Part shown: piece by piece, positions 1-7,597 of the stretch
How positions within the stretch are numbered: position 1 is the stretch's first letter
How the letters are laid out: every line of letters starts with the position of its first letter
From: an uncultured Lachnospiraceae bacterium
Lineage (GTDB): Bacteria > Bacillota_A > Clostridia > Lachnospirales > Lachnospiraceae
Assembly (NCBI GenBank): GCA_902795835.1
Contig: CADBNA010000335.1
Span: 1-14,633 of the forward strand
Direction of reading: 5' to 3'
Length of the DNA: 14,633 nt
Position numbers and translations under genes: made by a program
The notes under the pieces: generated by a model
What the model was told of the DNA's origin: nothing
The model's input: the letters and a program-made list of their open reading frames with translations, nothing else
Database searches by the model: none

Positions 1-196
1 CGGCACACGAAAGGTTCTGCTTAGTGCTGCTGCATTCCTGCCCTGACACGGTTCACAGATTTCCGCTGCGCGAGACCCAAACGTCAGCGCCACTTATAAA
101 AGGCAGCTATGAAATGACAGGGCCCTCTGTTCGGCATCACCCCTGCTGTAGCGGATTGCAGGTACAGGGCACCGCTGACTCCCCGGCTGCGCGGAC
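1..196 (-). ncRNA. ffs: Signal recognition particle RNA (large Firmicutes type), 3' end outside window
   Basis: This is the RNA scaffold of the signal recognition particle, which binds Ffh and targets nascent membrane and secreted proteins to FtsY/SecYEG. Read on the minus strand, positions 24-50 form the universal helix 8. GUG and CAC close the helix, the loop strands UCAGG and AGCAG face each other, and a GCA/UGC stem is capped by a GGAA tetraloop (complement of 35-38). Further 3', the complement of 1-8 gives the conserved GUGUGCCG-like segment (here CGUGUGCCG). More than 100 nt precede helix 8, including a CCUGC/GCAGG hairpin near 146-166, as expected for the long form with an Alu-like 5' domain. 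The 5' end is placed about 7 nt after the -10 box and is approximate. The 3' end lies beyond base 1. Identification comes from recalled family motifs; a covariance search was not run. Confidence 0.92.
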
Positions 197-202
197 ACGG
201 AA

Positions 203-231
203 AGTATATCCCGTCTGGCAGTAAAAGTCAA
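203..231 (-). promoter_or_regulatory. Sigma-A-type promoter of the SRP RNA gene
   Basis: On the minus strand, the -35 box TTGACT (complement of 226-231) and the -10 box TATACT (complement of 203-208) are separated by exactly 17 bases. Both hexamers are one or two bases from consensus, as expected for a stable, highly expressed RNA. The inferred start point is near 196-198. Nothing else on the minus strand downstream needs a promoter except the SRP RNA. Confidence 0.88.
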
Positions 232-246
232 TGAAGGAATTCCCCT

Positions 247-273
247 GCCGGCAGGCAATACTTGTCTGCCGGC
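247..273. promoter_or_regulatory. Inverted repeat over the pfkA -35 box, candidate operator
   Basis: Two 12-base arms, 247-258 (GCCGGCAGGCAA) and 262-273 (TTGTCTGCCGGC), are reverse complements at 11 of 12 positions and are separated by three bases. The right arm contains the pfkA -35 hexamer, and the left arm lies about 16 bp upstream of the SRP RNA -35 box. No T-run follows on either strand, so it is not an intrinsic terminator. A repressor or activator site for pfkA is the simplest reading. The regulator is unknown and the role is inferred from position only. Confidence 0.5.
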
Positions 274-290
274 CATATTTAAGATATAAT
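262..290 (+). promoter_or_regulatory. Sigma-A-type promoter of pfkA
   Basis: The -35 box TTGTCT (262-267) and a perfect -10 box TATAAT (285-290) are spaced by 17 bases. The expected start is near 297, giving a leader of about 43 nt before the pfkA ATG with Shine-Dalgarno AAGGAAAGGA at 321-330. Since dnaX follows pfkA by 27 bases, this promoter may also drive dnaX, ybaB and recR. Confidence 0.85.
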
Positions 291-339
291 CAGACAGAAC
301 CGGACTGACAGAAATAACATAAGGAAAGGACGGAACAGT

Positions 340-1419
340 ATGAAGAGAGTAGGTATTCTGACCAGCGGCGGAGACTGCCAGGCACTGAATGCGACGATGC
401 GCGGCGTCGTCAAGGGTCTGTCGAACAACCTGGACGAGCTGGAAGTATACGGTTTTATGAACGGCTACAAAGGACTGATCTACGGAGATTACCGTCTTCT
501 GACATCCCGGGATTTTTCCGGCATTCTGACGCAGGGCGGCACCATTCTGGGTACATCCAGACAGCCGTTCAAGGATATGCGCACGCCCGATGAGAAGGGA
601 CTCGACAAAGTTGAGGCCATGAAACAGAACTATTATAAACTGCGCCTTGACTGTCTGGTGATCCTGGGCGGAAACGGCACACAGAAGACGGCAAACCTGC
701 TTCGCGAAGAAGGCCTGAACATCATCCATCTGCCCAAGACGATTGACAATGACATCTACGGAACCGATATGACATTCGGCTTCTACAGTGCCGTGAACAT
801 TGCCTGCGAGGCCATTGATAAGATTCACACGACGGCTTCTTCCCACAACCGCGTCTTTATTGTAGAGGTGATGGGGCACAAGGTCGGCTGGCTGACCCTG
901 TATGCGGGCATTGCCAGCGGTGCCGATATTATCCTGATTCCGGAAATCCCGTATGACCTGGACAGCATTGTCGAGGCCATCAACAAAAGAAGCGCGCGCG
1001 GACACGGCTTCACGATCCTGGCCGTGGCCGAGGGCGCCATTCCGAAGGAAGTGGCGGCTCTCTCCAAGAAGGACATGAAGAAGGAACTGGCGGATATCGC
1101 CAAAAAATATCCTTCCATATCCTACAAGATTGCAGCGGATATTCAGAAGAAGACGGGCGTTGAGATCCGTGTTACGGTGCCCGGCCACATGCAGCGGGGC
1201 GGAAGCCCCTGCCCCTATGACCGTGTTCTCTCCACGCGTCTCGGTTCAGGTGCGGCAAAGGCGATTCTGGAAGAACAGTACGGCATCATGATCGGAATCG
1301 TCAACGGGAAAGTCAAGAAGATTCCGCTTGGCGATGTTGCAGGGAAACTGAAAATGGTAGAACCCGGCTGCCAGGAGATCAAGGACGCAAAACGCATCGG
1401 CATCTCCTTCGGTGACTGA
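340..1419 (+). CDS. pfkA: 6-phosphofructokinase
   Basis: Phosphorylates fructose 6-phosphate to fructose 1,6-bisphosphate, the committed step of glycolysis, in the cytosol. At 359 residues it is longer than the roughly 320-residue Bacillus/E. coli enzyme, and it resembles the longer clade typical of Clostridia. Visible motifs are the N-terminal nucleotide loop SGGDCQALN (9-17), GTSR (71-74), the donor-site GGNGT (110-114), the catalytic loop PKTIDND (132-138, general base D136), the HNR/MGH segment (169-180), EGAIP (231-235) and HMQRGGSP (283-290). The G at the second donor-site position favours ATP, while K in PKTIDND is shared with pyrophosphate-using relatives. N replaces the usual D in GGDG. 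The phosphate donor is therefore best called ATP with some doubt. It starts at ATG after a good Shine-Dalgarno site and lies 27 bases upstream of dnaX. Confidence 0.94.
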   Translation: MKRVGILTSGGDCQALNATMRGVVKGLSNNLDELEVYGFMNGYKGLIYGDYRLLTSRDFSGILTQGGTILGTSRQPFKDMRTPDEKGLDKVEAMKQNYYKLRLDCLVILGGNGTQKTANLLREEGLNIIHLPKTIDNDIYGTDMTFGFYSAVNIACEAIDKIHTTASSHNRVFIVEVMGHKVGWLTLYAGIASGADIILIPEIPYDLDSIVEAINKRSARGHGFTILAVAEGAIPKEVAALSKKDMKKELADIAKKYPSISYKIAADIQKKTGVEIRVTVPGHMQRGGSPCPYDRVLSTRLGSGAAKAILEEQYGIMIGIVNGKVKKIPLGDVAGKLKMVEPGCQEIKDAKRIGISFGD

Positions 1420-1446
1420 AAAAGCAGGGGATAAGAGGAGCAGAAG

Positions 1447-3072
1447 ATGAGCTATCAGGCTCTGTACCGGAAGTTCCGGCCCAGGACATTCGAAGAGGTC
1501 CGGGGACAGGATCATATTGTCAGCACGCTGAAAAATCAGCTGCGGACAGGCCGCATCGGCCACGCCTACCTGTTCAGCGGCACACGCGGCACAGGAAAAA
1601 CAACGGTCGCGAAAATACTGGCGCGGTCCGTCAACTGCGAGAACCCCTCTGACGGCAGTCCCTGCAACGAATGCCAGGCCTGCCGGTCGATTCTCGCCGG
1701 CACGTCCACGAATGTCATTGAAATTGACGCCGCTTCCAACAACGGTGTGGACAATATCCGGGAGATCCGCGAGGAAGTGGCGTACCGGCCGACAGAAGGA
1801 AAGTACAAGGTGTACATCATAGATGAGGTGCATATGCTTTCCACCGGTGCATTCAATGCCCTTCTGAAGACGCTGGAGGAGCCGCCGGAATATGTCATAT
1901 TTATTCTGGCGACAACGGAAGCCAATCGGATTCCGGTGACGATCCTTTCAAGATGCCAGCGGTACAATTTTCACAGAATCACTGCCGATACCATTACCGG
2001 GAGACTCCGGGAGCTGTCAGACGGGGAAGGGGTGCAGGCGGAAGAGAGGGCGCTGCAGTATATCGCCCGGGCCGCAGACGGCTCCATGCGTGACGCCCTG
2101 AGCCTGCTGGACCAGTGCATCGCATTTTATCTGGGCGAGGAGCTGACCTATGACCGGGTTCTGGAGGTCCTGGGCACGGTGGATGTGGACCGGTTCAGCG
2201 CCCTGCTCAGAAAGACAGCTGCCGGTGATGCATCCGGCAGCATCCGCCTTCTGCAGGACTGTGTCCGTGAGGGCAGGGAAATGGGGCAGTTTGTCAGCGA
2301 TTTTACCTGGTATCTGCGCAACCTGATGCTGCTGCAGTCTTCTTCCGATCTGGAGGACGTGCTGGATGTATCAACGGACAATCTGCTCCGGCTCAGAGAA
2401 GAGGCACAGATGGTCAGCAGGGATGCGCTGATGCGGTATATCCGGATTTTCTCAGAACTGTCCGGTCAGATCCGTTTTGCATCACAGAAGCAGATCCTGG
2501 TTGAAACAGCGCTGATCCGCCTCTGCAGACCGCAGATGGATACGGACCTGGAAAGCGTTCTCGAGAGGATACGGGTACTGGAGGAGGCAGTCAGCCGCGG
2601 TGTGTCTGTGCAGGAGCAGCGTATGCCGGGAGCACGCCCGGGGCTGCCGCAGGACGGGCCGGCGGCAGAAGATCCGCCTCCGGTGCGTGCCGCGGCGCCG
2701 GAAGATCTTCGGAAGATTATGCAGGAGTGGGGCAGAATTGTCGGATCTGCCGGTATGCCTCTTCGGGAATATCTGAAGCGGGCGAAGCCCCGCTATGATG
2801 CCGGGACCGGTTCGCCGAAGCTCTATCTGGAGGTCAGAAACGAAGTGGACCTGGATTTCTTCCGGAAAGGTCAGGACAGTCAGAATCCGGGCAGTATAGA
2901 TGAAATTGCCGAACTCAGGGATCTCATTCGCCAGTCGGCAGGCTGTGAGGCGGATATCGCGGTAGTATCGGCGTCAGACCGGGAAACGGCTCGTCATCTG
3001 AGTGATTTGTCACTGGATGACCTGCTGCAGGACCGCATAGCAGTACCCGTAGAGGAATACAGGGAAGAGTGA
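1447..3072 (+). CDS. dnaX: DNA polymerase III subunits gamma/tau
   Basis: Clamp-loader ATPase of the replicative polymerase III holoenzyme; it loads the beta sliding clamp with HolA and HolB. The 541-residue product has the full AAA+ core: Walker A GTRGTGKT (45-52), a four-cysteine zinc site (C64, C73, C76, C79), Walker B IIDEVHM (124-130), sensor 1 around LATTEAN (154-160) and the arginine-finger SRC (168-170). A helical collar domain reaches about residue 370. After a low-complexity proline/alanine-rich linker (about 395-420), a smaller C-terminal tau-type domain (about 420-520) carries the expected polymerase/helicase contacts. I see no A-run slippery site at the domain border, so a frameshifted gamma form is not indicated. 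ATG follows AAGAGGAG; ybaB starts 13 bases after the stop. Confidence 0.97.
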   Translation: MSYQALYRKFRPRTFEEVRGQDHIVSTLKNQLRTGRIGHAYLFSGTRGTGKTTVAKILARSVNCENPSDGSPCNECQACRSILAGTSTNVIEIDAASNNGVDNIREIREEVAYRPTEGKYKVYIIDEVHMLSTGAFNALLKTLEEPPEYVIFILATTEANRIPVTILSRCQRYNFHRITADTITGRLRELSDGEGVQAEERALQYIARAADGSMRDALSLLDQCIAFYLGEELTYDRVLEVLGTVDVDRFSALLRKTAAGDASGSIRLLQDCVREGREMGQFVSDFTWYLRNLMLLQSSSDLEDVLDVSTDNLLRLREEAQMVSRDALMRYIRIFSELSGQIRFASQKQILVETALIRLCRPQMDTDLESVLERIRVLEEAVSRGVSVQEQRMPGARPGLPQDGPAAEDPPPVRAAAPEDLRKIMQEWGRIVGSAGMPLREYLKRAKPRYDAGTGSPKLYLEVRNEVDLDFFRKGQDSQNPGSIDEIAELRDLIRQSAGCEADIAVVSASDRETARHLSDLSLDDLLQDRIAVPVEEYREE

Positions 3073-3085
3073 CAGGAGGACAGAT

Positions 3086-3445
3086 ATGGCCAAAAGAGGT
3101 GGTTTTCAGGGCGGCATGCCCGGCAATATGAACAATCTGCTGAAGCAGGCGCAGCGCATGCAGAAACAGATGGAGGAACAGCAGAAGGCGCTGGAAGAAA
3201 AAGAGTTTTCCGCAACAGCCGGGGGCGGGGCGGTTGAAGTGAAAGTGACCGGGAAGCGGGAAATCACGGCGGTTGTCCTGCAGCCGGAAGTCGTGGACCC
3301 GGATGATATCGAGATGCTGCAGGATCTGATTATCGCAGCTGTAAACGAGGCCCTTCGCCGCGTAGATGAGGAAGCGGCAGCCAACATGAACCGCATGACC
3401 GGCGGAATGGGCGGAATGGGCGGTCTCGGAGGTCTGCCTTTCTGA
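3086..3445 (+). CDS. YbaB/EbfC family nucleoid-associated protein
   Basis: A small DNA-binding protein of the YbaB/EbfC family, which forms dimers gripping DNA like tweezers and usually lies between dnaX and recR, as here. The 119 residues show a glycine-rich start, a long amphipathic helix (about 15-41, rich in Q, K, E and M), the conserved beta core with [11 protein letters not shown] (about 50-61) and the PEVVDPDD segment (about 67-75), then a second helix. A Gly/Met-rich tail of repeated GGM units is encoded by near-repeat DNA around 3400-3430. Shine-Dalgarno AGGAGGA (3074-3080) fixes the ATG. The stop overlaps the recR start (TGATG), implying translational coupling. The exact cellular role is not settled for the family. 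Confidence 0.95.
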   Translation: MAKRGGFQGGMPGNMNNLLKQAQRMQKQMEEQQKALEEKEFSATAGGGAVEVKVTGKREITAVVLQPEVVDPDDIEMLQDLIIAAVNEALRRVDEEAAANMNRMTGGMGGMGGLGGLPF

Positions 3446-4041
3446 TGGAGTATTACAGCAGCCATATAAGCAAACTGATTGAGCAGCTGGGCAGGCTTCC
3501 GGGCATCGGACCGAAGTCTGCCCAGCGGCTGGCTTTCCATATTATTTCTCTTCCTGCCGAGCAGGTACGGGAATTGTCTGACGCGATACTCGACGCGAAG
3601 CTGAATGTGCGGTACTGCAGCGTCTGCGGCACACTGACGGATCAGGAGATCTGTCCGATCTGTGCGGACCCGACCCGCAATCACAGACAGATTATGGTTG
3701 TGGAAAATCCGAGGGATCTGACGGCATATGAGAAGACACAGCGATACGAAGGCGTTTACCATGTACTTCACGGCGCCATCTCTCCTATGCTTGGCATCGG
3801 TCCGGATGATATCAAACTGAAGGAACTCATGCAGCGTCTGCAGGGAGATGTGGATGAGGTAATCATTGCAACAAACTCCAGTCTGGAAGGCGAGACAACG
3901 GCCATGTACATAAGCAGGCTGATCAAGCCGGTCGGGATACGGGTGACGCGGATCGCCAGCGGGGTCCCGGTAGGCGGCGACCTGGAATATATAGACGAAG
4001 TGACACTGCTGCGTGCGCTGGAAGGCCGCGTGGAGCTGTGA
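3445..4041 (+). CDS. recR: Recombination mediator protein RecR
   Basis: RecR works with RecO and RecF to load RecA on single-stranded DNA at gaps. The product is 198 residues, the usual size. It shows the helix-hairpin-helix LPGIGPKSAQRLAFH (18-32), a four-cysteine zinc motif (C58, C61, C70, C73), and a Toprim domain beginning at IMVVENPRDL (83-92, E87). Further along are HGAISPMLGIGPDD (109-122), typical of RecR, and ATNSSLEGETTAMY (142-155). The ATG overlaps the ybaB stop by one base; GGAGG at 3428-3432, inside the ybaB Gly-rich tail, is its ribosome binding site. It completes the dnaX-ybaB-recR cluster. Confidence 0.97.
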   Translation: MEYYSSHISKLIEQLGRLPGIGPKSAQRLAFHIISLPAEQVRELSDAILDAKLNVRYCSVCGTLTDQEICPICADPTRNHRQIMVVENPRDLTAYEKTQRYEGVYHVLHGAISPMLGIGPDDIKLKELMQRLQGDVDEVIIATNSSLEGETTAMYISRLIKPVGIRVTRIASGVPVGGDLEYIDEVTLLRALEGRVEL

Positions 4042-4069
4042 GCCGGACAGGATTGGCGAAGCATCAGAT

Positions 4070-5512
4070 ATGATCGAAAACTTTGAAAACTTATTAAACA
4101 GAAAAGACAGGCAGAGAAAACCGCCTGATCAGAAATCCGCGCATGTTCAGCCGGATGAAGAATTCAGCGGCGATCAGGAAGAAGAAGTGTTTTACGATGA
4201 TACTGTGAACGGCGATTCTTCTGAAAAAACGGATGACAGGGATTATCAGGACAGCGCTGCAGACGGAGACTTCCCGGACGGGGAAGGGTTTCCGGATGAC
4301 ACTGAGGATGAAGAGTTTCCGGATGACGTTTCTGCATCTGATGAAGACGATGAGCTGTTTGAGGAGGATCCTCTTATTCCGCCGGGGAGATTCCGCCCGG
4401 GAGGACTTTCGCTCCAGGCACTCTCTGCGCTGATTATTGCGGTGGCTGTTCTTTCGGCTGCCCTGTTTGCAATCCTGATCAACCGGAACTGGTTTTACAA
4501 CCGGTATGAGGTTGTGTTTACGAGGGCGCAGGAGGATGCGGTCTCGTATTCCTACTGCAATTTTGACGGCAGCATACTGCGGTACGGCACAGACGGCGCA
4601 ACGCTGTATGACCAGGAGGGTGAAACCATCTGGGATGTGGCCTACGCCATGGAAGAGCCTGCGGTAGTATCCCGCGGAAGCGTTATGGCGATTTATGACG
4701 CCGGAGGAACCGGCGTTGTCATCTGCGACAAGTCAGGGCAGATCGGCGCTGTCACGACCAGGCATCCTGTGCTGCGCGCCGACATTGCCCGACAGGGAAC
4801 TGTCGCGACGATTCAGGAAGACCGGCAGAATGTCTGGATTGAATACTACAGCAAAGAAGGCGACACCATTGCCGAGATCAAAACTTCGATCGAGGATCCC
4901 GGGTATCCGATGGATCTGGCGGTTTCGCCTGACGGCATGCTCCTGTCTGTGGCTTATACCGGTTTTTCAGATGGAATGCAGACGGGAACAATCCGGTTTT
5001 ACAACTTTGGAAGCTATGGCCAGAACCAGATGGACAACCGGGTGGCGGCCTTTGATTACGCCGACCGCGTCATTCCCGAGGTCGGGAGCCTGGGAGAAAA
5101 CGGGTTCGTGGCTTTTCGCGACAACGGCTTTTCCCTGTACAGCGGAGGCGGGATTCCGGAACAGCGGGCAGATGTCTCCCTTGAAGGAAGGATACAGGCT
5201 GTTTTTTATGATGAGAACCACATCGGACTTCTCACAGAAGATCCGGAAGACGGTCTTGTCCATCTGAAGATTTTTGACATCCGCGGACATGAGGTCACTG
5301 ACAGGGTGATCGCCGCAAACTATCAGAAGATCGAACTGTTCGGAGATGAGGTGAATTTTTACAACGGCGCGGGACTCCATGTCTATACCGTGGCCGGGAC
5401 AGAAAAATTCAGCGGCGAGTACGGAGAGCCTGCACAGGCCTTCTTTGCCGTCGGAAAATACAGGTACGTGGCCGTCACGGACAACAGCATTGACCTGATC
5501 AGGCTGAAATAA
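4070..5512 (+). CDS. Membrane-anchored protein with acidic N-terminus, DUF5711-like; function unknown
   Basis: A 480-residue protein with no function I can assign. Residues 1-26 are basic and polar. Residues 27-102 are extremely rich in D and E, with repeated FPD-type units (near 68, 74 and 83). One hydrophobic helix (about 115-137, flanked by R107/R109 and R139) is the only membrane segment. The remaining 340 residues are rich in aromatic, glycine and beta-strand-like stretches, resembling a WD/propeller-like outer domain of the DUF5711 type; this family call rests on general resemblance. Orientation is inferred as acidic tail inside and large domain outside. ATG at 4070 (MIENFENLL) was chosen over an upstream in-frame ATG at 4013, which would overlap recR by 29 bases and encode an unrelated-looking extension. 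The Shine-Dalgarno is weak (AGGA, 18 bases away), so coupling to recR is possible. Ends before the tig promoter. Confidence 0.85.
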   Translation: MIENFENLLNRKDRQRKPPDQKSAHVQPDEEFSGDQEEEVFYDDTVNGDSSEKTDDRDYQDSAADGDFPDGEGFPDDTEDEEFPDDVSASDEDDELFEEDPLIPPGRFRPGGLSLQALSALIIAVAVLSAALFAILINRNWFYNRYEVVFTRAQEDAVSYSYCNFDGSILRYGTDGATLYDQEGETIWDVAYAMEEPAVVSRGSVMAIYDAGGTGVVICDKSGQIGAVTTRHPVLRADIARQGTVATIQEDRQNVWIEYYSKEGDTIAEIKTSIEDPGYPMDLAVSPDGMLLSVAYTGFSDGMQTGTIRFYNFGSYGQNQMDNRVAAFDYADRVIPEVGSLGENGFVAFRDNGFSLYSGGGIPEQRADVSLEGRIQAVFYDENHIGLLTEDPEDGLVHLKIFDIRGHEVTDRVIAANYQKIELFGDEVNFYNGAGLHVYTVAGTEKFSGEYGEPAQAFFAVGKYRYVAVTDNSIDLIRLK

Positions 5513-5521
5513 AGACGTTTC

Positions 5522-5550
5522 TTGCGTTTTAAAAAGCTTTGTGCTATACT
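5522..5550 (+). promoter_or_regulatory. Sigma-A-type promoter of tig
   Basis: TTGCGT (5522-5527) and TATACT (5545-5550) are spaced by 17 bases, just after the stop codon of the preceding gene. The predicted start is near 5557. No CIRCE or CtsR-type heat-shock operator is visible beside it. No terminator separates it from the upstream gene, so read-through from recR and the membrane-protein gene is also possible. Confidence 0.75.
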
Positions 5551-5558
5551 TTCTTGAC

Positions 5559-5596
5559 GCGTGAGTACATGCGCGGCAGGCCGTGCGTACACGCGC
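5559..5596 (+). promoter_or_regulatory. GC-rich hairpin in the tig leader
   Basis: A 38-nt stem-loop can be drawn by hand. GCGUG (5559-5563) pairs with CGCGC (5592-5596), GUAC (5565-5568) with GUAC (5587-5590), and GCGCGG (5571-5576) with CCGUGC (5581-5586). The loop is CAGG, with an A-A mismatch and an AU bulge; two of the 15 pairs are G-U. It would lie at the extreme 5' end of the mRNA if transcription starts near 5557. No T-run follows, so it is not a terminator. The tig Shine-Dalgarno (5618-5622) stays free. It may stabilise the mRNA or bind a regulator; the function is inferred. Confidence 0.55.
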
Positions 5597-5634
5597 GATA
5601 AGAGAGAATAATCTACGGAGGAAGAATACGAAAA

Positions 5635-6969
5635 ATGAGTGTCCAGATTGAAAACTTGGCGAAGAGCATGGCAAAGCTTACGGTTGAAGTGTCCGCAGAG
5701 GCTTTCGAGAAGGCTTTGCAGAGCGCCTATATGCGGCAGAGAAAAAGCATCACTGTTCCGGGATTCAGAAAGGGCAAGGTCCCCAGAGCCATCATCGAGA
5801 AGATGTACGGCGCCGGAATTTTCTATGAAGATGCCGCAAATGAGCTTCTTCCTTCCGCTTATGATGATGCCGCACAGGAGAGCGGACTGGAGATCACTTC
5901 CCGTCCGGAAATCGATGTGACACAGATCGAAAAAGGCAAGCCGTTTATCTTTACGGCAACGGTAGCTTTGAAGCCGGAAGTGGAGCTGGGACAGTATAAA
6001 GGCCTTGAGGTACTGCCGGCCGACAGGACCGTCACGGATGAAGAGGTAGAGGCTGAACTGAAGAAGGAACAGGAGAAGAACAGCCGTCAGGTGACGGTGG
6101 AAGACCGCGGCGCAGAGATGGGCGATACGGTCACCCTTGATTATGAAGGAAGAGTGGACGGAGAACTCTTTGAAGGCGGATCCGCCCAGAATTTCGACCT
6201 GAAGCTCGGCTCTCATTCCTTTATTCCCGGATTTGAAGAAGGGCTGGTTGGCGTGCGCTTTGACGAAACCAGAGATGTAGAGGTTACTTTCCCGGAAGAT
6301 TATCATGCGGAGAACCTGAAGGGAAAACCGGCTGTCTTTACCTGTACGGTGCATAAGGTATCTGCCACGGAACTTCCGGAACTGGATGATGAATTCGCGC
6401 AGGATGTCTCGGATTTTGATACGCTGGAAGAATACCGCGCTGATGTGAGAAAGAAACTCGAGGAGAAGAAGGCGGAGCAGGCCCGTCAGCAGATCCGCGA
6501 TGCTGCCCTCGCAAAGGCGGCTGAGAAGGCTTCCATGGAGATTCCGGATCCCATGGTTGACTCCTATGCGGAGAATATGGTGGAGAATTACGCCAGACGG
6601 ATCGAGGCCCAGGGCATGAGCTTTGACCAGTATCTCCAGATGTTCGGCTCTACGGCTGACACCATGAAAGAGCAGTTCAAGCCGCAGGCAGTGCTGCAGA
6701 TCCGCAGCAGCCTGGTTCTGGAGAAGGTGGCGGAAACAGAGAATGTTGAAGTCTCTGATGAAGAAGTTGACGCCGAGATCGCCGAGATGGCAAAGGCATA
6801 CGGATTGGAAGCCGATCGGATGAAAGAACTGGTCAGCGAGGACGAGAAAAAGAACATCCGCAAGGATCTTGCCAGCCGCAAGGCCATGGATATCATTGCC
6901 GATGCCGCTGTAGAGACAGAAGCGGCAGCCGAAAAGGACGCAGACGCAGAGGAAAACGCGGAGGAATAA
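5635..6969 (+). CDS. tig: Trigger factor, ribosome-associated chaperone and prolyl isomerase
   Basis: Trigger factor docks near the ribosome exit tunnel and shields nascent chains. The 444-residue product has the three expected parts. The N-terminal ribosome-binding domain (1-about 125) carries the signature GFRKGKVP at 43-50. The FKBP-type peptidyl-prolyl isomerase domain (about 162-245) contains GDTVTLDYEGRVDG (163-176) and FIPGFEEGLVG (196-206). The C-terminal helical SurA-like chaperone arms follow (about 250-420). The last 20 residues are an acidic Ala/Glu/Asp tail, common in clostridial versions. Shine-Dalgarno GGAGGAAG (5618-5625) decides the ATG. It begins the tig-clpP-clpX-lon quality-control group, and clpP follows within 4 bases. 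Confidence 0.97.
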   Translation: MSVQIENLAKSMAKLTVEVSAEAFEKALQSAYMRQRKSITVPGFRKGKVPRAIIEKMYGAGIFYEDAANELLPSAYDDAAQESGLEITSRPEIDVTQIEKGKPFIFTATVALKPEVELGQYKGLEVLPADRTVTDEEVEAELKKEQEKNSRQVTVEDRGAEMGDTVTLDYEGRVDGELFEGGSAQNFDLKLGSHSFIPGFEEGLVGVRFDETRDVEVTFPEDYHAENLKGKPAVFTCTVHKVSATELPELDDEFAQDVSDFDTLEEYRADVRKKLEEKKAEQARQQIRDAALAKAAEKASMEIPDPMVDSYAENMVENYARRIEAQGMSFDQYLQMFGSTADTMKEQFKPQAVLQIRSSLVLEKVAETENVEVSDEEVDAEIAEMAKAYGLEADRMKELVSEDEKKNIRKDLASRKAMDIIADAAVETEAAAEKDADAEENAEE

Positions 6970-6972
6970 TCG

Positions 6973-7554
6973 ATGCCCCTCATCCCATATGTAATAGAAC
7001 AGACCGGCCGCGGAGAGAGAAGTTATGATATCTACTCCCGCCTTCTTAAGGACAGGATTATATTCCTGGGAGAAGAAGTGACGGACGTCACGGCAGACCT
7101 TGTCGTCGCCCAGCTTTTGTTTCTGGAGTCGGAGGATCCTGCAAAGGATATTCATCTCTACATCAACAGCCCGGGCGGGTCTGTATTTGCCGGCATGGCA
7201 ATCTATGACACCATGCAGTATATCAAATGCGATGTCTCCACGATCTGCGTGGGCCTGGCCGCCAGCATGGGAGCTTTTCTCCTGGCAGGCGGCGCAAAAG
7301 GCAAACGCCTGGCGCTTCCCAATGCGGAGATCATGATTCACCAGCCATCAGGCGGCGCGCACGGGCAGGCAACCGAGATTGAAATTGCCGCACAGCAGAT
7401 TCTCCGGACGAAGCAGAGACTGAATACCCTGCTGGCGGAGAATACCGGCCAGCCGTATGATAAGGTGGCGCAGGATACAGAGCGGGATTACTATATGACG
7501 GCGGAAGAAGCGCTCGATTATGGTCTGATCGATACCGTGATCAGAAATCGCTGA
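6973..7554 (+). CDS. clpP: ATP-dependent Clp protease proteolytic subunit
   Basis: The serine peptidase chamber of the Clp protease, which forms a two-ring tetradecamer fed by ClpX (next gene) or other Clp ATPases. The 193-residue product has the intact triad: S98 in GLAASMGAF (94-102), H123 in MIHQPSGG (121-128) and D172 in [18 protein letters not shown] (170-187). The conserved YINSPGGSV (63-71) oxyanion-region segment is present. The N-terminus [11 protein letters not shown] is the axial-loop region and there is no long propeptide. Its ribosome binding site GGAGGA (6960-6965) lies inside the last codons of tig, so the two are probably translationally linked. A terminator-like hairpin follows it. 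Confidence 0.98.
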   Translation: MPLIPYVIEQTGRGERSYDIYSRLLKDRIIFLGEEVTDVTADLVVAQLLFLESEDPAKDIHLYINSPGGSVFAGMAIYDTMQYIKCDVSTICVGLAASMGAFLLAGGAKGKRLALPNAEIMIHQPSGGAHGQATEIEIAAQQILRTKQRLNTLLAENTGQPYDKVAQDTERDYYMTAEEALDYGLIDTVIRNR

Positions 7555-7555
7555 G

Positions 7556-7597
7556 AAAAAAGGGTGTTTCAGGGGATGCCTCTGCGATGCCCTTTTT
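7556..7597 (+). terminator. Intrinsic-terminator-like hairpin between clpP and clpX
   Basis: AAAAAGGG (7557-7564) can pair with CCCTTTTT (7590-7597), and the 3' arm ends in five T. Inside the loop, AGGGG (7571-7575) can pair with CCTCT (7579-7583). It starts two bases after the clpP stop. As clpX has no visible promoter downstream of it, it probably works as a partial terminator that lowers clpX and lon expression relative to clpP. The T-run is short, so strength is uncertain. Confidence 0.6.

Noticed and set aside
24..224. 66-residue + strand open frame near the left edge
   Set aside because: It lies entirely opposite the SRP RNA and its promoter, has no ribosome binding site and no protein-like pattern.
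94..1188. 364-residue minus-strand open frame opposite pfkA and running into the SRP RNA
   Set aside because: It overlaps pfkA in antisense and continues through the SRP RNA promoter and 5' domain; no ribosome binding site or recognisable domain.
1447..3072. Programmed frameshift in dnaX giving a separate gamma product
   Set aside because: No A-rich slippery heptamer followed by a stem was seen near the domain border; one full-length product is the simpler reading.
3395..3440. Tandem DNA repeat at the end of ybaB
   Set aside because: The short GGCGGAATG duplication simply encodes the Gly/Met-rich tail common in this family and does not suggest a mobile or regulatory repeat.
5513..5634. CIRCE or CtsR heat-shock operator before tig-clpP
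   Set aside because: I looked for TTAGCACTC/GAGTGCTAA and for tandem GGTCAAA-type heptads and found neither.
5383..7341. 652-residue open frame on the minus strand opposite tig and clpP
   Set aside because: It is antisense to two unmistakable genes with intact motifs, has no convincing start signals, and its translation resembles no family I know. Long shadow frames are expected from codon bias at this GC content.
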